Shown here one piece after another: positions 37,450 through 47,283 of a stretch of 64,000 nucleotides of DNA; positions within the stretch are counted from its first letter, which is position 1, and each line of letters begins with the position of its first letter. The stretch covers positions 98,533,912-98,597,911 of the forward strand of contig CM043963.1 of the NCBI GenBank assembly GCA_014529385.2, in the 5' to 3' direction. The DNA comes from Adiantum capillus-veneris. Lineage: Eukaryota; Streptophyta; Polypodiopsida; Polypodiales; Pteridaceae. Both the position numbers and the translations under genes were made by a program. Under the pieces are notes generated by a model. The model was not told where the DNA came from. It worked only from the letters and a program-made list of their open reading frames with translations, and did no database searches.

Positions 37450-38115
37450 ATGGATAAGATTCCATATGCGTCTGCAGTGGGTAGTTTGATGTATGCAATG
37501 ATTGCTACTCGCCCAGACATTGCATTTGCAGTGGGAGTAGTAAGTCGATACATGTCAAACCCAGGCAAGAAACATTGGGAGGCAGTGAAAGGAATATTGA
37601 GATACCTGAAAGCTACAAAGAGTATGCGTATATGCTATGGGAGTCAGGAGCTAAGTGTAAAGGGTTTTACAGACTCAGATTATGCAGGTGACTTAGACAA
37701 CCGAAGGTCTACGTCAGGGTATGTCTTTACATTGGCTGGTGGAGCAGTATCATGGCGTTCTAGATTACAAGATTGTGTTACTCAGTCTACTATAGAGGCT
37801 GAATATGTTGCAGCATCAGAGGCATGCAAAGAATCAATTTGGCTTAATCGACTAGTAACAAATTTGGGAATCAAAGAAGAGATGCTTGTGTTATATTGTG
37901 ATAGTCAGAATGCTATACAATTGGCTCGCAATCCAGTTTATCACTCAAAGACAAAGCATGTGGATGTGAAGTATCATTTCATCAGGGAAATGCTCGAGAA
38001 TAAGCAACTTCAGCTTGTGAAAGCTCACACCACAGAAAATCCTGCTGATCTAGTTACAAAAGGACTTCCCTCAGAGAGCTTTGCGCATTTTCGCAAGCAG
38101 TTAGGTGTAGGGTAG
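37450..38115 (+). pseudogene. copia RNase H
   Basis: Starts with PYASAVGSLMYAM. RNase H residues are in FTDSDYAGD, STIEAEYVAASEA and YCDSQNAIQLA, with the terminal VDVKYHFIREM and NPADLVTKGLP. It ends at a normal terminal stop about 90 bases before the 3' LTR. Confidence 0.95.
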
Positions 38116-38204
38116 TACATCACTTCTCTACATCTCTTGTATATTAGCTTGTATAGTAGCTTCTCTCACACTTAAAGTACCACATTGGACTTTAAGTGGG
38201 AGGT

Positions 38205-38396
38205 TGTTGGGGTATAAATCCCAATGTGGTCGCCCAGGTAAGTGGGCGGGCCGCCAGGTATGTACACATGTTCTTTTGTAAAAACCTAATAAGAACTCAC
38301 TATGCTCTACACATTATAGTAGAGCGAGTTCACCATATTGTCGTGCTCTTCTTCTCGCACTCTCTCTCGCGTCACACTTCCGCTCGTACTCCTTCA
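38205..38396 (+). repeat. copia 3' LTR
   Basis: 192 bases, preceded by a purine-rich tract (GTGGGAGG) and followed by the TSD copy AATGG at 38397-38401. Confidence 0.95.
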
Positions 38397-39382
38397 AATG
38401 GATCATTAAAAACACCCCCATATCCTTCTACAAATGGTATAAGGGCTTTAACCCTAAAGGAGAAAAGCCTACTAAGGTGCCTGTCTGGGTAGATTTCCCT
38501 TCCCTCACTTGCCAGTTGAATATTACCCCTGGCTACGTAATTTGGGGAATTCTATTGGAAAGGTTTTAGGGCAAAAGGCTAGGGGAGGCATTAACCCTAA
38601 ATGGGACCCACAACTCCTAATTGAAGTAGATCTGAGCAGAACTCCTCCGACCAAAATCCCGATCAGAGATTGTACTGGGCTACTGTTGCATGAGCAGAAA
38701 ATTCTTTACAGAAGCCTACCTAACTCGTGATTTCATTGCTTCCAGCAAGGGCACCTGATAAGGGAGTGTCCCATTCTGCTCAAAGAAAAAGCTACACAGC
38801 AACCAGAGAAAGAATCTAGGGCTCAGCAGCAGAAGGGAACCAACCAAGCTGTCAAAAAACCAGTGAATAAAATTGCCAAGAAAAAGAATCAGTCCTCTAC
38901 TAACAGCAATTATTTTGATGTCTTGCTTGAGGATGTGTTTGAACCCTTTGCAAGTCCTACTGAGCTTCCTAACGAAGAACCAAGCAAAGAAACCACTGGA
39001 GCCTCCCTTAATAATGACAACCACTTCCCCACTGCCCCAGAAAAGGTACAACAAGTACGTGTCCCCAGCCCTCTAACCAACTCATCAAGCTCATCTGAAG
39101 CAGAAAGTGATGGTGAGTATGTTCAAAGTACTCAAGGTATTCAGACAAGGGTCTCAGAAGAAATGCTCAAATTTTCCAAGGAATTGGACTTGGAAGACCA
39201 GAAAAAAAATGGATCTTGACAGTACACCCAACCCCTCTATGGACGTCTTGATGTCACAAGGAGAAGAAGAGAGTCTGCCCAACTTCAAGGTTCCTAAACA
39301 TAAGAGAAAAGTTGAAAAGTCAACTGATCCTAACAGAGCCTCTGTGTCCCTGGTTAAACCAAATAAGAATTCAAAAAAATGA
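38397..39382 (+). pseudogene. LINE-B ORF1, C-terminal part with zinc knuckle
   Basis: After the copia insertion ORF1 continues with SFYKWYKGFNPKGEKP and VPVWVDFPSL (DUF4283-type domain). It shifts frame near 38515, then gives KVLGQKARGGINPKWDPQLL. The zinc knuckle reads stop-F-H-C-F-Q-Q-G-H-L-I-R-E-C: the first Cys codon has become TGA (38728-38730). A run of eight A's at 39202-39209 shifts frame again, and ORF1 ends at TGA 39380-39382. That stop overlaps the ORF2 start as ATGA. Confidence 0.85.
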
Positions 39383-40458
39383 AGTGTCCTAATCTGAAAG
39401 GCATTACTTTGAACTGTAAAGGGCTGACAGATGCAGCCAGGCCTATGGTAATCAAGAAGTGGTTAGCTAATTTATCTATGCAACCTAACTTTTTATGTCT
39501 GCAGGAACTTAAAGTAGCAGGGAAGACTTTAGAAATGAATCTAAATAGAATCAGCTCAGGATATAATTGGTACTACACTAACCACAATGGTGGCAAGGGA
39601 GGCTGTGATGTTGGGATTGCTTCTAAGTGGGCCAAACTAATATCCGGCTCCCAGTCCTCTACAAAAGGTACTTGGACTGCTGTCACCCTAGCACATCCCT
39701 TCAACTACACTATTGTAAGTGTCTATGCTCCCAACTCTATCTCTGAACGTTCCCTATGCTGGAAAGAGATTGCAAGTCTGCCCAAAAATATCATTCTTGC
39801 AGGTGATGTCAATATGGTTGAACACATCTCTGACAGATCAAGATTACTTGGCCAAACTTTAGTAGGGTCTGAAAAGCTATGTTGGACAGATTTATTGGAT
39901 GCTTTGAATGTAATAGATGTATCAGAAAACTGTGGGTTTACCTGGAACAACAACCAGGTAGGAGAATGCTTCAAGGCAGCTAGGTTGGACAGAGTTTACA
40001 TGTCTATCAATGTGTTGCAGGATCATTGGTTAGTTAAATGTAAAACTGATGCTTCTCTGACTCTATCTGATCATAAGCCTGTGATGTTTGATCTGTTAAG
40101 ATCTGATACTACATATAGAGCTGGTTGGCCTCACCTTGATCAATCCTTGCTTGGCATTAACTGCATAAAGGAAAAGGTCAAAAGCATTATGCATTGTGCT
40201 TTTAGTACTAATAGATCCCCTGGGAAATCTTGGGAGGTAGATCTGTATCAGATTCAACAGACTCTAACCATGTATAAAATAATGGCCAAAGACCTTAGAG
40301 CTAAAAGAAGAATGATGATACATGGGGAGCTCTCCATGTTTGAGAAAAGCTCAACCAGTTCTGACCACCCCTCCAAGAGACTCACTGAGCTCATAAATGA
40401 ATTCAGGCTTGAAGAGATCCTTAAAGCCAACAGTGCCCTTGCTTTCACTAGGGAATAA
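39379..40458 (+). pseudogene. LINE-B ORF2 endonuclease
   Basis: Starts at ATG 39379, overlapping the ORF1 stop. It has TLNCKGL (metal-binding Asn), CLQELK (catalytic Glu), LAGDVNM (Asp and Asn), RLDRVYMS and LSDHKPV (Asp-His). All active-site residues are present. The domain runs in frame to a TAA at 40456-40458; the same frame resumes after it. Confidence 0.92.
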
Positions 40459-41874
40459 TGGGCTGGTAAGATAGACAAGCCTACTAAAAACATGTTTCAG
40501 CTTTTAAAAAAGAAAAAGGCTAAGGAATTCATTCCCCCCCTTAAGGGGTAGGGAAATCTCCTAGCCCAGACCCAAAAGGAGAACTTAACCATAGCTCATG
40601 GAAACTTTATCAAAATATTCTTTGAAGCTCCCATAAGAGACAAGAAGACTCAGGAAGCAAGGGCACAAATAGCCTTGCTAAGAGGGAAGACTGTGCCTTC
40701 TGAAATGGCCATCTCCCTTGAAGCACCTGTCTCTGAAGGGGAGCTCAAAGAATGCATTGATAAATTGAAAGCTGGTAAGTCTCCTGGGCTAGATGGAGTT
40801 CCAAATGAATTCTTTAAAATGTATAAAGATTTTTTGACCCCTTACCTGATGCTGGTGTGGCCAGAAGCTGTTAAAAAAGGATCTCTCTCAGCCTGTATAA
40901 ATATAGGGGTGGTCAAGCTCCTCCATAAAAAAGGCAACAAGGAGGAGTTGAACAACTGGAGACCCATTACATGTCTTACTTCTATTTATAAAATCTATGC
41001 TCTAGCTCTAGCCAGAAGACTTAGCCCCGTAATGGACACTATCATTCTTAAAGAGCAAAAAGGGTTCATTACACGGAGATTTATTCTGGATGCTATTATT
41101 TCTCTATGGGAAGGTATGGAATATGCTAATGAAACTGATCAATATTTCCTTTTTTTTAAAGTTGACTTTGATAAAGCCTATGATAGAATTGAGTGGGACT
41201 TCATACTGCAAGCCCTACATGATATTGGCTTTGGCAAAAGGTTCATAAAATTTGTGCATGTTTTATTTGGTAATGCTTTTGCAAAAGTAGCTATAAATGG
41301 GGATCTCACTGATCTTATTACTCTCAAAAGATCCATTAGGCAAGGGTGCCCCATAGCTCCCCTTCTTTTTGCCATAGTGTCAGATGCTCTAGGATGGTTG
41401 GTGAAGGATCAGATGCAAAAGGGCACCCTCAAGGGTATTCAAATTGCTGGATCAGATGTGGACTTATGCCTTCAAATGTTTGTTGATGATACTAATGCTC
41501 TGTGTAAACTTGACCAAGGGTCTGCAGATGCCTTTCTGAACTGTCTAAACACCTTCTGCCTAGCCAGTGGCTCCCAGATTAATCATCAGAAAACTGGAGT
41601 TAAAGCCTCTAATGGTGCAGTGCCTCAATCAGTACTTGATGCACGATGTCAGATTCTCCCTGATGGAAAAATATTCAGATTGTTGGGCATACCTATGGGC
41701 TTTAAGGTAACTATGACCCAAAGATGGGATTGGGTACTGGCTAAATTCAGAAATAAGGTGCTGATGTGGCAAAACATGCAACCTAATCTGGCTACCAGAT
41801 CCTTTGTGCTCAACCATTATATTCTGTCGTCCATTATCTACTATCTCTCTTGCTGGAAACCCACTAAGCTTTAG
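40459..41874 (+). pseudogene. LINE-B ORF2 reverse transcriptase
   Basis: In the same frame as the endonuclease, with a second stop (TAG, about 40549). Motifs include KSPGLDGVPNEFFK, NWRPITCLTSIYKI, FFKVDFDKAYDRIEW (motif A), IRQGCPIAPLLFA (motif B) and LQMFVDDTNALC (motif C, FVDD). It stops at a TAG (41872-41874) just before a poly(G) run. Confidence 0.94.
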
Positions 41875-43151
41875 CTTAACCAGGTTATTTCTCTTGCTAG
41901 AAGAATTCTGTGGGGGGGGGGGGGGGGGGTACATATGAAATTCAAAAGGTTGCAAAAGTCTCCTGGAACACTTGCTGTATGCCTAAAATCAAAGGAGGTC
42001 TGGGTATCCTTAATCTTGAAAGGCTAGCTAACAAGATGGCAGGTAAGTGGATAGCTAGGTCTGTTTCCTTCGACGATTTCTGGGCATGTCTTATCAAAAG
42101 AAATATAAGCAACTTCACAGCTCAGTCCTACAAAGCTTGGAAAAATATTACATTGTGGGACACTATCACCTCCAATGTTAGTATTAATCCTACAGGCAGC
42201 CCCCTAACTGTAGCCTTATGGAAGACTTGGTTTGAGATTAGGAGCAGTATGCACATCCCTTTGAACAAGGCCTTGTCTCATGACTTTCTTATGCAAGACT
42301 CTATTTGGATTGGGAGCATCCCTAAGAAAACTGGAAGGAAACTTAATATCAAGGCCCATAAATGCTTTAAAGCTGGCTTCCAAAGCTGGTCTGACCTGTA
42401 TGTAAATGGAGAATGGATTTCACTTGAAATGCTGACTAATAACACTAATTTGTCATCTGGATGTTGTTCTGAGCTTCTAAATAGGATTACTGAACTTAAA
42501 GCTTTGCTCCAACTGGAATGGGCTTCTAGATCCAAGCATGGGAAGCTAGAAGAATGGGCCTGGAAAACCATCACCAACTACAGCATCGTTCATAATTTTG
42601 ATGAAGCTTTAAAGAAAAATCTGAACAAAAAATGGAGTTTACAATGGAACTCAAGACAGTGGATTTACAGGTTCAAATGTGTATGAAGCTTTGCTTATCC
42701 AATTAAACACAGTTTTCTAGCTTGGGCAATTCTCCACCAAGGAGTATGGACTGGGGTCAGAGCACTTAAAGCTAAAATTGAAGATGGGAAGTGCAAAAGA
42801 TGCCAAGCACTTGAAGACCTACCTCACATTTTCTTTGGATGCAATGCCAATCAAAGGAAGCTTCAGATGTTGCAGTACTATTGCTCTAGCCTTCACCCTC
42901 ACCCCCTTACAGCCAAAGAAATCCTCCTGGGTGAATGTCATAGGCTGGACATCCCTTTATGGAATCTGTGGAGAATGGAGTATTTATGGGCTTGCTGGAC
43001 TCAAAGGAATGAAGCAATTTTTCAAAACCAATTCAATGATAACTATATTGTTTTCTCCATGGAGCTCAAAAGGGCAGCGATCAAAACATCCAAACTAATG
43101 ATAGATGTATTCTGTCAGCCCCTCAAGACTATTCAACAAAGCCTAAGGTGA
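41875..43151 (+). pseudogene. LINE-B ORF2 C-terminus with zf-RVT
   Basis: A run of about 17 G's (about 41912-41928) shifts the frame. The new frame then encodes VSWNTCCMPKIKGGLGILNL, typical of the post-palm region. After a TGA at 42684-42686 the same frame gives CKRCQALEDLPHIFFGC, the C-x2-C..H..C zinc-binding reverse-transcriptase tail. It ends at 43151. The poly(G) tract is a likely slippage site. Confidence 0.88.
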
Positions 43152-43323
43152 CAAAGTTTTCAAGATGCCATGTTGTCTTTTTACTCCCCTGATAGACTTA
43201 GAATGATTTATTCTTGTCTAGCTTTGTAATTTGTTGGGACGCCTCTCTTCCCTCCTGTGAGGCGCTGTTGTAGTACTCCACCCTTTTAATACCATTTCAT
43301 GTTTTCTCAAAAAAAAAAAAAAA

Positions 43324-43334
43324 CTTATGAAGAT
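43324..43334. repeat. right target-site duplication of LINE-B
   Basis: CTTATGAAGAT directly follows the poly(A) at 43309-43323 and matches 18981-18991. Confidence 0.85.
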
Positions 43335-44907
43335 TTTGACCTTCATACTGCATAAAAATTACCATAAGAAAGGGAGATGGACGTCAAATCCTTTGGGAGC
43401 CAAGAGGGTTCAAACAAAAGTCTTTCAAATGATGATGCAACTCCCACACTCTCACTGTCTTTCTTGAGCTCTCCCTCCACGAGTCCACACTCCACATCTC
43501 TATGCTCCAAAGTCCACATCTTTATCAACAAGAATTTCTAACCAAGAGGGCTCAAAAAGAGTCTTTCAAAATGATATTGTTATCAATGTTCTAGAAAGGT
43601 TTGCCTCAACTTAGCCTTGAGTTGCTTGAAAATCAAGATGAGTCGGTTGAAGACCAAGCTAAAGGGAAGAAAAACCGGTAAAATATACAAGAAAATAGTT
43701 CAAAAATCTTACAAATTTATAAAATTCTACTAGTGTTTTTGGTTTGCATCTTGGCAAGGGGGAAACCCAATAGTATAAGAAAAAGATGTTTTCCCGAACA
43801 TTGATTGTTATTATACTCACTACCCTTTTCATGCCTTTCATTCTCAACCATGTCTCTATTCTTTCAAGCCATCACAATCCACTATGGAGGATGCCTATGA
43901 GAGAGGACATAGAGTAGAGGAGCCAATAAAAAGATGGGTCCCAAACCTAAGACAATGTTTGAATAAATCCATCAAATTTTTTTCATTATTTTTTTTGATA
44001 CTTAATGAAGTGGATACTTTGTACTTGTGAGTTTTACATAAGCTATCGTTTGATAAGGATTTTCATTAAAAATGATGGAATATCATGGGATATTGAATTG
44101 GTTCATAGAAGTTGAGTGTCCTTAAATGGGCTCCTCTACCCTAGTTTCTAGATTTTTAAGGAAACCCATTCAAAAATCCATGGTGTTTATTGGGGTAGTT
44201 GAATTGAAAATCAATAGCAATTTTGAAAGAACCTAGACTTTTAGCATCCTTTGACCAAATTTCTTAAGAAACCTAGCTCTCGTGCCATATATTTTTTCCA
44301 GATTGACCCTCATGATTAAGGCTTCCATAGAGAATTTTTCACACTTGGTAATAAACAAGGTGAAAGCAACTTGATGAAATAGACCTCTTCACTAAGGCTA
44401 GTTTTAGAAAGCCAAAAAGAATGCAAACCCTTTTCAAAATTGTCATTGAATGGAAGTGGAAGTGGTTGAAGGTAAAATGGACATTAGAATTTTGGCAATT
44501 TCTTGAGTGCCACCCTTTGAGAGAGATGCCCTTGATTGTCAACAAATCACCAGGTCAAAAATCAATCTTGTGTGGACTTTGAAGGTCATTGATAGACTTT
44601 CAAAATTCACCTACTTCGCTTTGAAAATAGGAAGCTCGTTACTATGAAGAAAATTTATTTGTAGCCTTTATTTTTGAGAAAATCACTACTATGAAGAAAT
44701 TTTGTTTGTAGCCTTTATTTTTGGGAAAATTATGAGTTATTATTCTAGATTTATGCAATGCCCAAAATTCGCCTTAAAAATACCGAGATCACATGAAATT
44801 CAAAAAGGCCATTATCAACAAGTGGTGAGCAAGTTCCAATGACACACCACAATCTTACCACTTTGGCTTGATGATTCCATTCATAAAGAAGCAAGCAGGG
44901 CGGGCCG

Positions 44908-44952
<45 letters not shown>

Positions 44953-45560
44953 TCTCCTAACCATGTGTATTGATTCCATAGAGCACACATCTTTCTTGTT
45001 TCTTCTGCCTGAGTTAAACCACTTGCTCTATCACACCTCACCATTTACAGCAAGTTGACTACTATTTTTCTCACTCCGAGTTTGTATAACAACTAGTGGA
45101 TGCAACATTGTGCAATCTGGCCTGTAGGAGGCCAAGAGAGAAGCGATAGCGTCTTTTACACGATTTCTTTTTTTAAGCCAATCCTCAAGCGAAAATTATG
45201 TAAATCATACTACTATTTTCTTGCAAAATCCAAGCGGAATTCTTCCTTTTCAATCTCCTCTCAACCAGCTCTCTTGAACTTCTAATGAGCTCAAGGCTGA
45301 TCGGAGACACACCGTTCGAGAAGACTAGGTGGGGGATGTGCACTATGTGAGCAAAGGAAGAGGGATAGTCCTATAGATCGTCATGCATGATGGGCCGTTT
45401 GGTGAGAAAACTCTGATGTGCATGCATGGACTCTTCTTTTTTGTGTTTTTTGTAGGGAAAAGGTTGAAGTTTTGTTTTCGGAGTCGAGTAGGGCACGCCC
45501 GGCCGCTCCCCTCATACACCAAAAAAGTATACAAGAAGAAAGGGTGAAGTGTGATGGTAG
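43335..45560. other. non-coding stretch
   Basis: No gene is supported. It contains a 47-base tandem repeat (44640-44686 and 44687-44733) and a GA run at 44909-44949. Confidence 0.6.
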
Positions 45561-45826
45561 CCTAGGGCTGGGTTCAGACTGAACCGGCGGAAGAAACAAG
45601 CCTTCCTAAATGTGCCGCCGCCTAGTGTGAACAATGTGGAGGAGAAAAAGTGAAAAAGTGAAGGGGGCTGAGAGAGGCCATCAACTCTTCGGGGGAGGGG
45701 GGGGTCGGAAAAAAAATGGAGGGCTCGGCGGAAGAGTGCCTCAACTCCAGCCAATCAAATTTTGCCATGGAGGATCGACGCCCCTTTGCATTTTTCTTTC
45801 GCCGCCTAGTATGAACCCACCCTAGG
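45561..45826. mobile_element. MITE-like element with imperfect terminal inverted repeats
   Basis: The left end (45561-45596, starting CCTAGGGCTGGGTTCA) and the right end (45793-45826, ending TGAACCCACCCTAGG) are inverted copies over about 35 bases with a few mismatches. The inner halves pair as CGGCGGAAGAAA with TTTCTTTCGCCG. The 266-base span has no coding capacity. A 3-bp target copy (CTA) is possible but not certain, so the superfamily is unassigned. Confidence 0.6.
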
Positions 45827-46434
45827 TCTATGGAGACTTCGTTTGGCAAGAAAATGTGCAACGTGAGCTTTTGTTGTTGGTACAAATGTGGATTTGACAA
45901 GTCACGTTTTGGAATTGAGAGGTTGTTCGCTTGAGTCTAGCAAAAAAAGTATAAAAGCTTTAAAAAGAAACCCACTTTTGTCCAAAGAATAAAAACATAG
46001 TTTCTATGACTTTTGATTTATTGGCTAAAAAATCATGCCTACCAATGCTAGATTATTGCAAAATAGGTTTTTTCTTTTCCCTTCCCTTATTTTTAATTGG
46101 TCAAATTGTAATTAATTGTGCTTTTTAATTTGGGAAAATGGTGGAATCTCAGGTTGTTTATTGGCGTCTATTAAAGGCCGCCTCTCGATTTGCTATGGGG
46201 CAGTAAAGCGTGCAGAAGAGAAGGATTCAAACCAGGTAGAAAATTTATTATCTCCCTCTCCAAGCTCCCCCGACTGCGTGTGTTCAGGGTTTTTCTGCGT
46301 GTGTTTAGGGTTTCAACTCCTGCACCCACCTAGGCCTCCCCCGCCCGTCACCGGCGCTCTGCTATTTCCTTTTCCTCTCTCGCAGAAAGTCCCCCTCTTC
46401 CCCTCCATTTCACAGCTCCAAAAGCTTCCCAGCT

Positions 46435-47283
46435 ATGGTGGAGAGTAGATTCTTCTCTCACAGCAGACATCCTCTTCATCAAAGCACGTCTTCTCTCCGC
46501 TATTGGCTCGCCCACCACCCGATTGTGGCCGAATTTCACTGGGATCACAATGTATGGGGCTCATCTTGGCTCTTCCTCATTCTCTCCGTGTTGGGTTACG
46601 TTCTTGCTGTCCAAGTGGTGAAGCTCAGTTTGCTATGGCGAAGGCGGCCTGTGCCATTGGGCCCAATTCCTGCTCTCTATAACCTTGCTTTACTGCTCGC
46701 TTCTCTTCTCATGTTTGTCGGGTGTTGGCAATCTGCGGCAGTAGAAATTGCGGAGACCCGTTGGCTTTGGCAAAGATCCAAAACCTCCTTCGAATGGATT
46801 CTCTGTTTCCCACTTGGCACGCGTCCCGCGGGGCGAGTCTTCTTCTGGTCCTACATCTTCTACCTCAGCAAATTGTATGAATTTATCGGCACTTTCATTC
46901 TAATCTTTCAGAAGCAAAATCCGAGCGCAGGACATGTATTCCGCAACTCCATGGTTGTCATCATGTGCTTTCTGTGGCTGCAATTTTCACAATCGCTTCA
47001 AATTCTTACTCTGCTGAGCAGCACCGGGCTCTACATCATCATGTATGTGTATTTCTTCCTTTGCAGACTTGGGTTTGCACCACGTTTGGACAATGCAGTG
47101 AGGTATTGCCAGATTGCCCAGTATGTCATAATGTCATTTGCGTCTGTTGCACTGGTTGGCCTCCACTTCAAAAAGCAGGGATGTAGTGGGATGGGTGCAT
47201 GGCTATTCGGTGCAGTACTGGATGTGAGCTCGCTTCCGTTCATATTGATTGTGGATAAGCAGAGGAAACAAAGAGATTGTTGA
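46435..47283 (+). CDS. ELO-family protein (plant HOS3/ELO-like) lacking the histidine box
   Basis: A single-exon ORF of 282 codons, intact from ATG to TGA, with about seven hydrophobic segments as in GNS1/SUR4 (ELO) condensing enzymes of very-long-chain fatty acid synthesis in the ER. The start YWLAHHPIVAEFHWDHN, FFWSYIFYLSKLYEFIGT (ELO box) and VVIMCFLWLQFSQSL are characteristic. The catalytic HxxHH box reads H167-V-F-R-N, so both final histidines are lost. The later conserved His before MY is Tyr200. The protein is probably inactive as an elongase or has changed function. The C-terminus KQRKQRDC is basic rather than a clear KKxx signal. It is the only intact host-like gene in the window. 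Confidence 0.85.
   Translation: MVESRFFSHSRHPLHQSTSSLRYWLAHHPIVAEFHWDHNVWGSSWLFLILSVLGYVLAVQVVKLSLLWRRRPVPLGPIPALYNLALLLASLLMFVGCWQSAAVEIAETRWLWQRSKTSFEWILCFPLGTRPAGRVFFWSYIFYLSKLYEFIGTFILIFQKQNPSAGHVFRNSMVVIMCFLWLQFSQSLQILTLLSSTGLYIIMYVYFFLCRLGFAPRLDNAVRYCQIAQYVIMSFASVALVGLHFKKQGCSGMGAWLFGAVLDVSSLPFILIVDKQRKQRDC

Larger units (their letters stand above)
32846..38396 (+). mobile_element. Ty1/copia retrotransposon, full length
   Basis: The element is bounded by 192-base LTRs (32846-33037 and 38205-38396), perfect TSD AATGG, a Met-tRNA-like primer site (33040-33051) and a purine-rich tract before the 3' LTR (about 38192-38204). The order gag, protease, integrase, reverse transcriptase, RNase H is that of copia. 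All coding lies in one frame from 34135 to 38115, broken only by five in-frame stops. By eye the LTRs differ at six positions. It is inserted in ORF1 of LINE-B. Confidence 0.96.
18992..43323 (+). mobile_element. LINE-B, full-length non-LTR retrotransposon split by two LTR elements
   Basis: A plus-strand LINE bounded by an 11-base target duplication and ending in a 15-base poly(A). ORF1 lies at 19162-19808, 32657-32845 and 38397-39382. ORF2 lies at 39379-43151. The gaps are filled by a gypsy element (19809-32656) and a copia element (32846-38396). Without them the LINE is about 5.9 kb, the usual size of a full plant L1-type element. In both cases, dropping the insert and one 5-bp target copy rejoins ORF1 in frame. 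A hairpin (CGCCTC/GAGGCG) lies in the 3' UTR near 43241-43266. Confidence 0.9.

Noticed and set aside
39107-39382. Separate small gene between LINE-B ORF1 and ORF2
   Set aside because: It is the continuation of ORF1 after a slip in the A8 run, sharing the ORF1 C-terminus up to the ATGA overlap.
46965-47186. Small ORF overlapping the ELO-like gene in another frame
   Set aside because: It is a shadow of the ELO coding sequence and has no signature of its own.
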